From: Sulfurovum sp.
Lineage (GTDB): Bacteria > Campylobacterota > Campylobacteria > Campylobacterales > Sulfurovaceae
DNA length: 34,659 nt
Direction of reading: 5' to 3'
NCBI GenBank assembly: GCA_027012955.1
Contig: JALUYL010000081.1
Coordinates: forward strand, 1-34,659
Part shown: positions 1 through 7,217 of the stretch, in pieces
Layout: each line of letters begins with the position of its first letter
How positions within the stretch are numbered: the stretch's first letter is position 1
Made by a program: the position numbers and the translations under genes
Notes under the pieces: model-generated
Database searches by the model: none
What the model was told of the DNA's origin: nothing
Seen by the model: only the letters and a program-made list of their open reading frames with translations

Positions 1-216
1 TACCTACTTCAATAATATTTTTCAAGATTTACATATATATGTCCAAAACAATATCTCCATTTTTATCAAGTGTTTGGTTTTTGGTTGATTATTTAGAGGG
101 AGGAATCTCTATTTCGTGATTTGGGATATTTCACCAAATGAATTTGAAATAAGGTATAATATTAAGATGTCTAAAACTGGGGTTGTTACTGAATTAGAAA
201 GTAGCGGATCATTCCA

Positions 217-978
217 TTAATCAAGTGTTATCATACTCATAAACCTACCACTACACCTATGCTCTTTTCGGTAAGAAAAGAAGCGTGCGACTTCACAGGC
301 TGTACACATATTTGACATTTCTATATGCTTTTCTTGGATACTAGACTGTAAGAGTTGCATTTTGTTGATAGTGGGTAAATCCAACATATACTTTTCTCCT
401 TTTTTTGTAAAACTCTCTGGGTAGTCAAAAAAATGTTCTGCAACATCTTCGCCTACTTCGTAACAACATCCACCTATAGATGGGGCTATACCTACTAGGA
501 TGTCTTTAGTGTTTACCCCAAAAGTAACTTGCATTTTTTCCACAGTTTTTTGTACGATGTTTTCCTGTGTTCCTTTCCACCCTGCATGAACGGCTGCTAC
601 TACGCGTTGTACTGGGTCAAAAAGCAAGATGGGTACACAGTCTGCTGTCAAGATGTTAAGGACGACATGGGGAACATTGGTCACGAGCGCATCACAGTCT
701 TCTATGGCATCGGTAAGGCTTGTCCACCCCTGTGTTTTTTTAGCAGAGATGACTTTAACATGGCTGCTATGGGTTTGTTGTGCCACAACAAAGTGTAAAG
801 GGTTGTGACTTTTAAGGTGTGTGGCTAAGGTCTGTCTGTTTGTGATGATGCTTTTCTCGTCTTCACCAGTGTGTAGCGCAAGGCTAAAGGTGTAGGGATA
901 TAAGGTTGATTTGGTTGTGACTGCATGTAAGAGTGTGTTGTACTTTTGAAAATGTTTAAACCTATAAAAATCAAGCAT
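217..978 (-). CDS. pgeF: Peptidoglycan editing factor PgeF (YfiH/laccase-domain family)
   Basis: This 253-aa cytosolic protein belongs to the YfiH/DUF152 multicopper-oxidase-like family, now known as PgeF, which removes wrongly incorporated residues from peptidoglycan precursors. Visible family hallmarks are QQTHSSHV near residue 70, the segment TADCVPILLFDP near 112, VHAGWKGT near 130, and the C-terminal segment ending in SYRKEHRCSGRFMSMI. These supply the His/Cys metal-binding residues of the family. Its length is normal. It is transcribed away from rodA, another cell-wall gene, across a 60-bp gap with a perfect palindrome. It lies outside the island and is host backbone. Confidence 0.9.
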   Translation of the reverse strand: MLDFYRFKHFQKYNTLLHAVTTKSTLYPYTFSLALHTGEDEKSIITNRQTLATHLKSHNPLHFVVAQQTHSSHVKVISAKKTQGWTSLTDAIEDCDALVTNVPHVVLNILTADCVPILLFDPVQRVVAAVHAGWKGTQENIVQKTVEKMQVTFGVNTKDILVGIAPSIGGCCYEVGEDVAEHFFDYPESFTKKGEKYMLDLPTINKMQLLQSSIQEKHIEMSNMCTACEVARFFSYRKEHRCSGRFMSMITLD

Positions 979-995
979 GAAACTCCTTAGTCCCT

Positions 996-1014
996 TTTTG
1001 GTATAATACCAAAA
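996..1014. promoter_or_regulatory. Perfect 19-bp palindrome between pgeF and rodA
   Basis: TTTTGGTATAATACCAAAA is a perfect palindrome around a central A. It contains a consensus -10 box TATAAT (1002-1007) reading towards rodA and a similar TATTAT reading towards pgeF. It lies 24 bp before rodA and 17 bp before pgeF. It could be a shared -10 region or an operator for both genes; no -35 was identified with confidence. Confidence 0.45.
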
Positions 1015-1038
1015 TTATTACAAAGAGAGAGGCATCTT

Positions 1039-2175
1039 ATGGAATCATGGTTTGATTTTGACAAACGCATTTTTAAGCATTTTTCTTATTTGCTCATGGT
1101 GCAACTCATTCCTCTTTTTATTATCTCTTCGTATCTTGTCAATGAGATAAATCCTCACCTTTTTAACAAACAAATGATTTATTATTTTATCTCTTTTGTG
1201 GTTTTTCTTGTTTCTGCTTTTATGCCGTGGCGACAGATTATCTGGTGGTTTGTACCTATTTTTTATGTAGGAAACCTTGTTTTATTGGTGGCTGTGGAGT
1301 TCATAGGTAAGAGTATACTTGGGGCACAACGGTGGATAGAACTTCCTGGTACAGGTGTCACTATACAACCCTCAGAATTCATCAAAGTATCGGTCATCAT
1401 GATGCTAGGCTACCTCATTACGCGTAATCCACCTCCTGAAAGAGGCTATGGACTTTTTCAGTTTATCAAACTTTCTATTGTCATCGTAGTGCCTTTTTTA
1501 CTTATAGCAAAAGAACCAGACTTGGGTACGGCATTGGTGTTGCTTATCACAGGGTATGGAGTACTTTTTGTCATAGGCATAAATTGGAAGATATGGACAA
1601 CGATAGTTATAGTTTTAGGACTCACTACACCTTTACTTTACGGACAGTTAAAACCATACCAAAAGAAACGTGTTACCGATTTTATAGGGAAACCGAGTTA
1701 CCATGTCAAACAAGCACTCATCGCCATAGGTTCAGGTGGGTTGGAAGGTAAGACGAAAGAAGACTCTACGCAAACACAGTTGAAGTTCTTACCTGTGTCT
1801 TCAACAGATTTTATCTTTGCATATTTAGGAGAAAGATTGGGCTTTAAAGGCATGATGGTAGTCATAGGATTATACATCTTACTCATTTTCAATCTCCTCT
1901 ACATCTCTGCCAAATACCCTAGTGATTACCTTATAAAAGCCTTTGCCTCTGGCTTGGCTTTTCTGATTTTTGTCTATATGGGAGTGAACATTTATATGGT
2001 CATAGGACTAGCCCCTGTCGTGGGACTTCCTCTACCACTTTTTAGCCATGGTGGTACCTCATTTATCATCTTTGCCGTTATTTTTGGAATTTTGCAAAAT
2101 CTTATTGCTTTTAAAGATTACAGTCGCTATAATTCTGACTCAAAAGTAACGATGCAAACAAAAGATTTTCATTAA
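1039..2175 (+). CDS. rodA: Rod-shape peptidoglycan glycosyltransferase RodA (SEDS family)
   Basis: This 378-aa polytopic inner-membrane protein of the FtsW/RodA/SpoVE (SEDS) family polymerises lipid II during side-wall elongation, working with a class B penicillin-binding protein. Many hydrophobic segments run along the whole length. SEDS signatures are visible: GAQRWIELPGTGVTIQPSEF near residues 93-112, AKEPDLGTALVLL near 156, STDFIFAYLGERLGFKG near 255, and GLPLPLFSHGGTS near 330. Length is typical of RodA. An AGAGAGG ribosome-binding site precedes the ATG. It ends 18 bp before the tRNA used by the island and is host backbone. Confidence 0.92.
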   Translation: MESWFDFDKRIFKHFSYLLMVQLIPLFIISSYLVNEINPHLFNKQMIYYFISFVVFLVSAFMPWRQIIWWFVPIFYVGNLVLLVAVEFIGKSILGAQRWIELPGTGVTIQPSEFIKVSVIMMLGYLITRNPPPERGYGLFQFIKLSIVIVVPFLLIAKEPDLGTALVLLITGYGVLFVIGINWKIWTTIVIVLGLTTPLLYGQLKPYQKKRVTDFIGKPSYHVKQALIAIGSGGLEGKTKEDSTQTQLKFLPVSSTDFIFAYLGERLGFKGMMVVIGLYILLIFNLLYISAKYPSDYLIKAFASGLAFLIFVYMGVNIYMVIGLAPVVGLPLPLFSHGGTSFIIFAVIFGILQNLIAFKDYSRYNSDSKVTMQTKDFH

Positions 2176-2193
2176 TACTTTAGATTCTAATCA

Positions 2194-2270
2194 GGGCTCT
2201 TAGCTCAGCTGGTTAGAGCACTCGGCTCATAACCGAGTGGTCCGGGGTTCGAGTCCCCGAGAGCCCACCA
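2194..2270 (+). tRNA. tRNA with CAT anticodon (Met or lysidine-modified Ile2)
   Basis: A complete 77-nt cloverleaf. The acceptor stem GGGCTCT pairs with AGAGCCC, the D stem is GCTC/GAGC, the anticodon stem CTCGG/CCGAG encloses the loop CTCATAA with anticodon CAT (2228-2230), the T stem is CGGGG/CCCCG, and discriminator A plus CCA are encoded. The fully paired acceptor stem argues against the initiator. The anticodon and variable-region sequence resembles bacterial tRNA-Ile2 (CAT, lysidine) at least as much as elongator tRNA-Met. The 3' part is the integration target of the island and is duplicated at 32645-32692, so after integration this copy keeps a complete gene. Confidence 0.96.
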
Positions 2271-2273
2271 CTT
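2226..2273 (+). repeat. attL: 48-bp direct repeat (3' half of tRNA)
   Basis: This segment runs from the anticodon loop through CCA plus three more bases. It is identical over 48 bp to 32645-32692, in the same orientation. The flanking bases differ at both ends, so the repeat has sharp borders. A tyrosine recombinase gene lies inside the far copy. This is the classical signature of site-specific integration into the 3' end of a tRNA gene. Confidence 0.93.
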
Positions 2274-2981
2274 ACAAACAACGCTTTCAGCGTAATATTA
2301 CCCATTTGTTTAATGTCATATAGATTTATTAATTTAAATTTTTATACCCTATTGCTATAGAAAAACCTAAAAGCTGTAATTTTCCTAAGTAAACTAGTAG
2401 TTCTATTGGTGGACTCCCAATGTTTAGCAGCTTTGGGCCACTGTGCTATTATCGTTCTTTAATCACTAAAAGTTAAAAGAAAAAAGATGGTGCAGTATGG
2501 ATATTATACAACAAACGCTTTAAGTAAAGTGTGTGGGAGTGTAAATTTTATATCGTATGAATATTCGAATACAGAAGAAACATTATATGGAAAATTAAGA
2601 CAGTATTTTGAGAGATGTTTCATGAGCTTGTAAAAAATAAAAAGAGTCTAAAATTAAAGAAGGGCATTCGATAAGTGATTAAATTTATATACTCATATCA
2701 ATAGCACTGAAATATTTGGTAGCATAGATCGTAGTATTTATCAAAGGGCAGAGTGCAGTTTAATCTAATCTGGAATAGTTCCCCGACCCTAGTTAATTCA
2801 ATATCGACCTTGATAACGATTTGTCGTGAGTCAAGTCTCGCCAATAAATTTAATTCGATTCATGCCCCACATTCTAGGTCTGGGTTGTTGATTGAGTAGA
2901 AGGCATAGGAAATTGGTTACTTCTTTATGTTGAATTTGTAAAGGGCTTAATATATAAGAATATAAGGTTTTTTTGGATAAT
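2274..2981. other. Left island end, about 700 bp without a convincing gene
   Basis: Apart from a 48-codon ORF at 2487-2633, nothing recognisable was found here on either strand. An imperfect inverted repeat (around 2780-2791 and 2875-2885) lies near the right side. The stretch may hold recombinase or excisionase arm sites, or decayed genes. Confidence 0.4.
2487..2633 (+). CDS. Possible small ORF of 48 aa or gene remnant
   Basis: An ATG-started reading frame of 48 codons, rich in Tyr, Ser and Glu, beginning MVQYGYYTTNAL and ending RQYFERCFMSL. Only a weak purine-rich stretch (AAAAAAG) lies before the start. It matches no family I recognise. Its amino-acid composition is protein-like, so it may be a decayed N-terminal fragment of a gene lost from the island border. 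It could equally be a chance ORF. Confidence 0.2.
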   Translation: MVQYGYYTTNALSKVCGSVNFISYEYSNTEETLYGKLRQYFERCFMSL

Positions 2982-4241
2982 TTAACTAGCTACTTCTTCA
3001 GTATAAGGTAATTCCAACGCTTGAATGCTCCCAACAGCGGAACCCGCAATCCCACGTATAGACCCATACATCCCAACAGTATTATCCAAGACTTTCGATA
3101 TCTGCTTCTCCCTTTGTTTCCAGATACGTCCCATAGCGCGTTTCTCGACATCAAGATCACTTTGCATCTGGGTAAAGCCCTCAACGATTGCTTCTATCTG
3201 CATGCGGAACTCAGTGGAGGTAAGATAGCCATAAAGAATACTCATTTTGTCACTTTTATTCTCTTGAGACTGCATAGTATGTGACAGTCTGACAATATGT
3301 TCCCGTAAAACAAAGGAAAGTGCTTTAAACTCTTCGTAGGTACAAATCCATACACCATCGACCAATCCCATGCGTTCCATATTCTTTGGCAGTATTTCTG
3401 TCACTAGGACTCCAAGATCAGCACTCTTATCTCTAATGTCAGTCTTGAACTTCTCTATCCAGCTCTTTTGAAACTCTTTGGTACGCTTAGATTCATAGTA
3501 GATAGTACCGCAGTTCTGTATTTCTCGGGTATTGACAGTTTGGATACAATCAGCACCCTTGATGCCTTTTTTTATTTCTTCTATTGTATCAAACGGGAAT
3601 TGTGAACGTAACCACTCTTCTATAGCCAGTTCCTGTACTTCCCCTTGTGATTGCTGGCTTCCTTGTTCAGCTTTACGTCTAGCTTCTTCAAGCTTATGTC
3701 TCAGGTCATTTAGCTGCATCTCTTTCTCTTTGAGTTTAAGCTCAGATTTTTCATGTACAACTTTTTGTATTTTCTCACGTTCTGTTTCCAGTTGTAGACT
3801 TAATGCTTTTTGAGCTTCAAGCTTAGCTCTCTCTTCTATTTCAGAATTCTCCCGCTTGAGTTGTTCTATCTGCGCCTTTGAGCGGTTAAGTTCTTTTACC
3901 TGCTCTGACTTTCTTGCAAGTTCATTCTGCATCAGTGTCATCTGCTCCTGCTGTTCATCGAGTATTTCTGTCTTGATAGATTCACTAAGCTTGATACGTT
4001 CAGCTTTAAGCTGTTGCTGTAAACTCTCTTTGAGCTTTTCATCAAAGTCTTCTTGCTGCTTTTTAAAGGAGACTTCTTTGGCTTTGAGTTGTTCGATGGC
4101 AGTTTTGTATTTCTGTCGATGTTCTGCAACTTCCCCTTGAAACTTCTTTTTCATGTCGTCTTCCATCTGATGATAGAGGATCTCGTTGACATTGACTTGT
4201 GTGCCACAGTTGGGACAGCTGATTTTGGTTTGTGTTGACAT
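2982..4241 (-). CDS. DUF2130 protein: zinc motif, long coiled coil, PD-(D/E)XK-like domain
   Basis: A 419-aa protein. The ATG at 4241 was chosen because AAGGAA lies just before it; a longer in-frame extension to 4331 looks non-coding. Residues 9-12 form a single CPNC zinc-type motif. Residues about 20-215 are a highly charged coiled coil rich in Glu, Lys and Gln. The C-terminal part carries E203, D231 (GADC) and E250-x-K252 (YYESKR), which fits the PD-(D/E)XK nuclease pattern proposed for DUF2130. The cellular role of the family is not established. It is the first gene inside the island, co-directional with the GIY-YIG gene, so a DNA-processing or defence role is possible but only inferred. 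Confidence 0.75.
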   Translation of the reverse strand: MSTQTKISCPNCGTQVNVNEILYHQMEDDMKKKFQGEVAEHRQKYKTAIEQLKAKEVSFKKQQEDFDEKLKESLQQQLKAERIKLSESIKTEILDEQQEQMTLMQNELARKSEQVKELNRSKAQIEQLKRENSEIEERAKLEAQKALSLQLETEREKIQKVVHEKSELKLKEKEMQLNDLRHKLEEARRKAEQGSQQSQGEVQELAIEEWLRSQFPFDTIEEIKKGIKGADCIQTVNTREIQNCGTIYYESKRTKEFQKSWIEKFKTDIRDKSADLGVLVTEILPKNMERMGLVDGVWICTYEEFKALSFVLREHIVRLSHTMQSQENKSDKMSILYGYLTSTEFRMQIEAIVEGFTQMQSDLDVEKRAMGRIWKQREKQISKVLDNTVGMYGSIRGIAGSAVGSIQALELPYTEEVAS

Positions 4242-4324
4242 GGGTAATTCCTTTTTTGGTATTTTTAGTGAGTGTTCAAGACCCTCAAGAGGAGGGCTGT
4301 GCAGGTGGATGATGCTCTGCGTAT

Positions 4325-5245
4325 TTAACAAGCTTTTTTTAGATGGATCTTTGATCTACCAATCTCCCCACCAGGGGAAAGATTGTAGTGTGGATTTTGT
4401 GTGTCCATATATTCCATTTCCAGTGCTGCAAGAAAATGAGGTGTTACATCTGTGTGCTCTTCTAGAATTTCTATTTTAAAAGATTCAAAACCATGATAGT
4501 TCATGGCATTATGCAAATAGCTGCTCCTTCCTTTTATACCTCTTTGCATTCTTCTTGTTTCATCTGTATGTGCCTTAAACCTTCTTTTTGCAGTCATATT
4601 GGTGTAGCCAATATAAATTTTGTTGTTTTTTGTATTGGTTATCTTGTAAATGCAACCATAGGGTTGAGGCTTATCTTTTGTGGTGTGGTTTCTATGTTGC
4701 CTTTGGCTGAGTATTTTATTGGTCTTTTTTTGGTTTTGTTGTTTGTTGCATACTTCACAACCACCTATACGATCTTTTGCTTTTAGGGATCTTGCCAATA
4801 TGGTGAATGGTTTTGATTTGCATTGTTTGCAAATAACCGTAATTTTTGAAGATTCATTTTTGTACTCAGCTTTTACATGAGGAAGACAAAGAGAACCCTG
4901 ATACTTCTTATTGACTATATTTTCAAACTCATCTATCCTTTCTGGAAGGTTTGGATTCCATCTGGTTTCCTGTACGGTTTGTTTTTGCTCATAGCAGATG
5001 GGGCAAGTACCTTTATCATTATCTCCATGAGAGGTATGGGCAAAAGGATAGACCAAAAAAGTGTACTCTTCGACCCCATTAGCTTTGCAGGTATTACATA
5101 TCAAGCGCACGGGAGTACGGTTATTTGAATACTCTTTTTTTGCAATGGAATAGTCGTAAGTGCCTTTCCCGTATTTTTCTTCCCCTAGTTGGACAAACTT
5201 TTTAATTCGTCGTTTTAGTGATTTTCTTTCTCTTTCTTTGTACAT
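4325..5245 (-). CDS. GIY-YIG nuclease with N-terminal zinc-binding repeats
   Basis: A 306-aa protein. The C-terminal domain (about 195-292) is a GIY-YIG nuclease: a GCIYKITN strand (GIY variant) at 197-204, KIYIGYT at 209-215, Arg at 221-222, the catalytic-type Glu at 277 or 279, and HYNLSPGG at 286-293. The N-terminal half holds two Cys-pair modules (C50/C53 with C81/C84, and C139/C142 with C163/C166) embedded in a KYGKGTYDYS-type segment that resembles DUF723-like domains found in homing-type endonucleases. AAGGACT precedes the ATG. It ends 83 bp before the DUF2130 start, suggesting a two-gene operon, and it faces a small HTH gene across duplicated operators. It could be a homing-type, restriction or defence nuclease. 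Confidence 0.8.
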   Translation of the reverse strand: MYKERERKSLKRRIKKFVQLGEEKYGKGTYDYSIAKKEYSNNRTPVRLICNTCKANGVEEYTFLVYPFAHTSHGDNDKGTCPICYEQKQTVQETRWNPNLPERIDEFENIVNKKYQGSLCLPHVKAEYKNESSKITVICKQCKSKPFTILARSLKAKDRIGGCEVCNKQQNQKKTNKILSQRQHRNHTTKDKPQPYGCIYKITNTKNNKIYIGYTNMTAKRRFKAHTDETRRMQRGIKGRSSYLHNAMNYHGFESFKIEILEEHTDVTPHFLAALEMEYMDTQNPHYNLSPGGEIGRSKIHLKKAC

Positions 5246-5290
5246 AATGGAGTCCTTTTCGTTTATTTATAATGTTGTTTCTTACTATAA

Positions 5291-5374
5291 AGTCCATATA
5301 TTATGAACTTGTAAATGAATTATATCCATATAATATGTATTATGTCAAGTCTTTAGTCCATCTTTTATGAACTT
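5291..5374. promoter_or_regulatory. Two 20-bp palindromic operator copies in a divergent promoter region
   Basis: AGTCCATATATTATGAACTT (5291-5310) and AGTCCATCTTTTATGAACTT (5355-5374) match at 18 of 20 positions in direct orientation. Each is an imperfect palindrome (AGTyCAT then ATGrACT, spacer 6 bp). The first lies in the promoter zone of the minus-strand GIY-YIG gene. The second sits just before a consensus -10 box TATAAT (5379-5384) for the plus-strand HTH gene. The layout fits a repressor that controls both directions, most simply the adjacent HTH protein. Confidence 0.6.
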
Positions 5375-5415
5375 TTTGTATAATTCATACATAAAGTATG
5401 AGTTAGGACACCAAT

Positions 5416-5634
5416 ATGACCAATGAAGAATTTGAAAAAATATTAAAAGAGATTGAGTTAACAAAGAAAGAGTTCGCACGTTTAGTAGATGTGTCTTATG
5501 GAGGCGTTGTTAATTGGGGAAGGGCGACACAGTCCATACCAAATTGGGTAGAATCTTGGTTGGAACTCTATAAAGAAAATAGAAAATTTGAGAATCTTAA
5601 AAAGAGTATAAAAGATAGTGGTGCGTGTGGTTAA
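5416..5634 (+). CDS. Small helix-turn-helix DNA-binding protein (72 aa)
   Basis: The segment ELTKKEFARLVDVSYGGVVN (residues 13-32) reads as a helix-turn-helix of the XRE/Cro kind, followed by a tryptophan-rich tail (NWGRATQSIPNWVESWLELY). Small proteins of this kind usually act as regulators of mobile elements. AGGA lies at a suitable distance from the ATG, and a TATAAT -10 box lies 32 bp before the start. Two copies of a palindromic operator fill the region between it and the divergent nuclease genes, so it is the best candidate to bind them. No effector domain is present. Confidence 0.65.
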   Translation: MTNEEFEKILKEIELTKKEFARLVDVSYGGVVNWGRATQSIPNWVESWLELYKENRKFENLKKSIKDSGACG

Positions 5635-5723
5635 TGGGTAAAATCGGTATTTATGTCTGACAAGGAATAGGTACTATGGTTATTTTTATGCTAAAATAAA
5701 CCTAACAATATTCAGGGAACAAT

Positions 5724-6317
5724 ATGAAAATAGCAGACAAAAAAGCGCTTAAACGAGAATCCATTATACAAACAGCTTTACAGCTTTTCTCTACCAATGG
5801 ATTTCATAGAACTACCATACCTGACATCGCTACAAAACTTCAGATGTCAGTGGGAAATTTATATAACTACTTTTCCTCTAAAGATATATTGGCTCAGGAG
5901 ATTATCAAATACACTTCTGAAGCTTTGGGTGAGAAGATACGTGAGGTGAATATGATGGAGGCTACGGCTGAAGAGAAGATACACCAAATCGTTACTATCT
6001 ACTTTACAATGGCAAAAGAGAAGCCTGAGATGATAGAGTATTTTTTACGGGTCTATCTTTCTAACCGTGAGGTTTTTTCTGATGGTTGTGAGGGGATGGT
6101 ATGTGTGTCTGGGTTTATTACAGAGATTATGATTTTCTTTGATGACTGTGTAAGTTCTGGCGAACTTCGTAATCAAGACTTTTTTTCTGCTTTTGGACTC
6201 TTTATGGGGTATTTGGGAGGCATGGTGTTTCTTAAGGGCGAAGAGGTCTTACCGAAAGAGATAGAGTTCTACATAGATGATATTTCCCGAAATATCTATA
6301 ATGCACTAAAAGTATAA
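5724..6317 (+). CDS. TetR/AcrR-family transcriptional regulator
   Basis: A 197-aa protein with an N-terminal TetR HTH: RESIIQTALQLFSTNGFHRT at about 10-29, TIPDIATKLQMSVGNLYNYF at about 30-49, then SSKDILAQEII. The C-terminal half is a helical ligand-binding or dimerisation domain of normal size. Its stop lies 3 bp before the GTG of the group 2 hydrogenase small subunit, so the three genes very likely form one operon. A regulator in this position probably controls hydrogenase genes. The palindromes TGAATA-N2-TATTCA before hydA and before the nickel transporter have the size and symmetry expected of TetR operators, but this pairing is an inference. The inducing signal is unknown. Confidence 0.85.
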   Translation: MKIADKKALKRESIIQTALQLFSTNGFHRTTIPDIATKLQMSVGNLYNYFSSKDILAQEIIKYTSEALGEKIREVNMMEATAEEKIHQIVTIYFTMAKEKPEMIEYFLRVYLSNREVFSDGCEGMVCVSGFITEIMIFFDDCVSSGELRNQDFFSAFGLFMGYLGGMVFLKGEEVLPKEIEFYIDDISRNIYNALKV

Positions 6318-6320
6318 CTT

Positions 6321-7217
6321 GTGCCTAGCCAAAACAAACCAAAACTGCTTTGGCTACAGTCTATTACCTGCAATGGCAATACCCACTCATTTTTAAATCA
6401 TCCAGACCTTTTTTCTATATTGTCTCATTTTGAAATAGTACATCATCCTACCCTAGAGGGAGCGTATACTATGGAAGATGTTATTTCAGGGAGTGTGCCA
6501 TGTGATATACTCATATTGGAAGGTTCATTTATAGAAGAAGGACTCAAGAAAGGTGGAGTAGAAGTATCTGCGCTTATTCATCTCTATGCTGGAAAAGCAA
6601 AACATATCATTTCTGCTGGGACTTGTGCTACATTTGGGGGTATTTTTAAACAAAATAACCCAGATGAAATTTCAGGTTTTTGTTTTGATTTAGAAGAAAA
6701 AACATCAAGATATAGTGCTTATGCTTCTAAACTTATTTCGTTACCAGGGTGTCCTATGCATCCTAAGTGGATGTCCTATGTTTTACTGATGATAGTCAAT
6801 CAAAAGAAGATAGAGGTTGATAATTTGCATCGGCCAGTTGAACTCTATGGTTATACAGTACATACAGGATGTACACGTAATGAATACTTTGAATGGAAGA
6901 TTGACGTGAAAAACTTCGGTCTCAAAGAGGGTTGCCTTTTTTACGAACAAGGATGTCAAGGTCCTTACACGCGCGGCTCTTGTAACAAAATACTTTGGAA
7001 TGATGTAAGCTCTAAAACACGTGCAGGTACACCATGTTTTGGCTGTACGGAACCACACTTTCCTCAAACCTCTTTGTTTGCTACGAAGACTAATATGGGG
7101 ATACCAGCTAAGATGCCTTTGGGTATCCCTAGACGTGCTTACTTAACACTGACGGGTGTGGTGAAAAGTTTTAAGATCAAACGTTTCTCTGAAAAGTTAC
7201 TGGAGTATGACAAATGA
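6321..7217 (+). CDS. [NiFe]-hydrogenase small subunit, cytosolic, group 2-like
   Basis: A 298-aa electron-transfer subunit starting at GTG. There is no Tat signal or membrane anchor, so it should be cytosolic. Iron-sulfur ligand motifs are visible: LLWLQSITCNGN at 9-20, SAGTCATFGG near 92, SLPGCPMHP near 145, HTGC near 181 followed by CLFYEQGC for the distal cluster, and GSCN plus CFGC for the medial cluster. At the proximal cluster the usual C-x-G-C reads C17-N-G-N20, so one Cys is replaced by Asn. It overlaps the large-subunit ATG by 4 bp. The pair best fits group 2, perhaps 2d, as reported from Campylobacterota and Aquificota; the subgroup is tentative. Its role may be H2 sensing or cytosolic H2 oxidation. 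Confidence 0.85.
   Translation: MPSQNKPKLLWLQSITCNGNTHSFLNHPDLFSILSHFEIVHHPTLEGAYTMEDVISGSVPCDILILEGSFIEEGLKKGGVEVSALIHLYAGKAKHIISAGTCATFGGIFKQNNPDEISGFCFDLEEKTSRYSAYASKLISLPGCPMHPKWMSYVLLMIVNQKKIEVDNLHRPVELYGYTVHTGCTRNEYFEWKIDVKNFGLKEGCLFYEQGCQGPYTRGSCNKILWNDVSSKTRAGTPCFGCTEPHFPQTSLFATKTNMGIPAKMPLGIPRRAYLTLTGVVKSFKIKRFSEKLLEYDK

Noticed and set aside
2780-2885. A palindromic element with arms near CCCCGACCCTAG and CTAGGTCTGGG
   Set aside because: The arms match only imperfectly and no second copy is seen.
3532-4140. Ser/Cys-rich reading frames on the plus strand
   Set aside because: They are the antisense of the Glu/Lys/Gln-rich coiled coil of the DUF2130 gene; composition is explained by that and no ribosome-binding site supports them.
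4242-4331. A longer N-terminus for the DUF2130 protein
   Set aside because: The zinc motif family start and an AAGGAA site support the ATG at 4241; the upstream stretch looks like intergenic sequence in frame.
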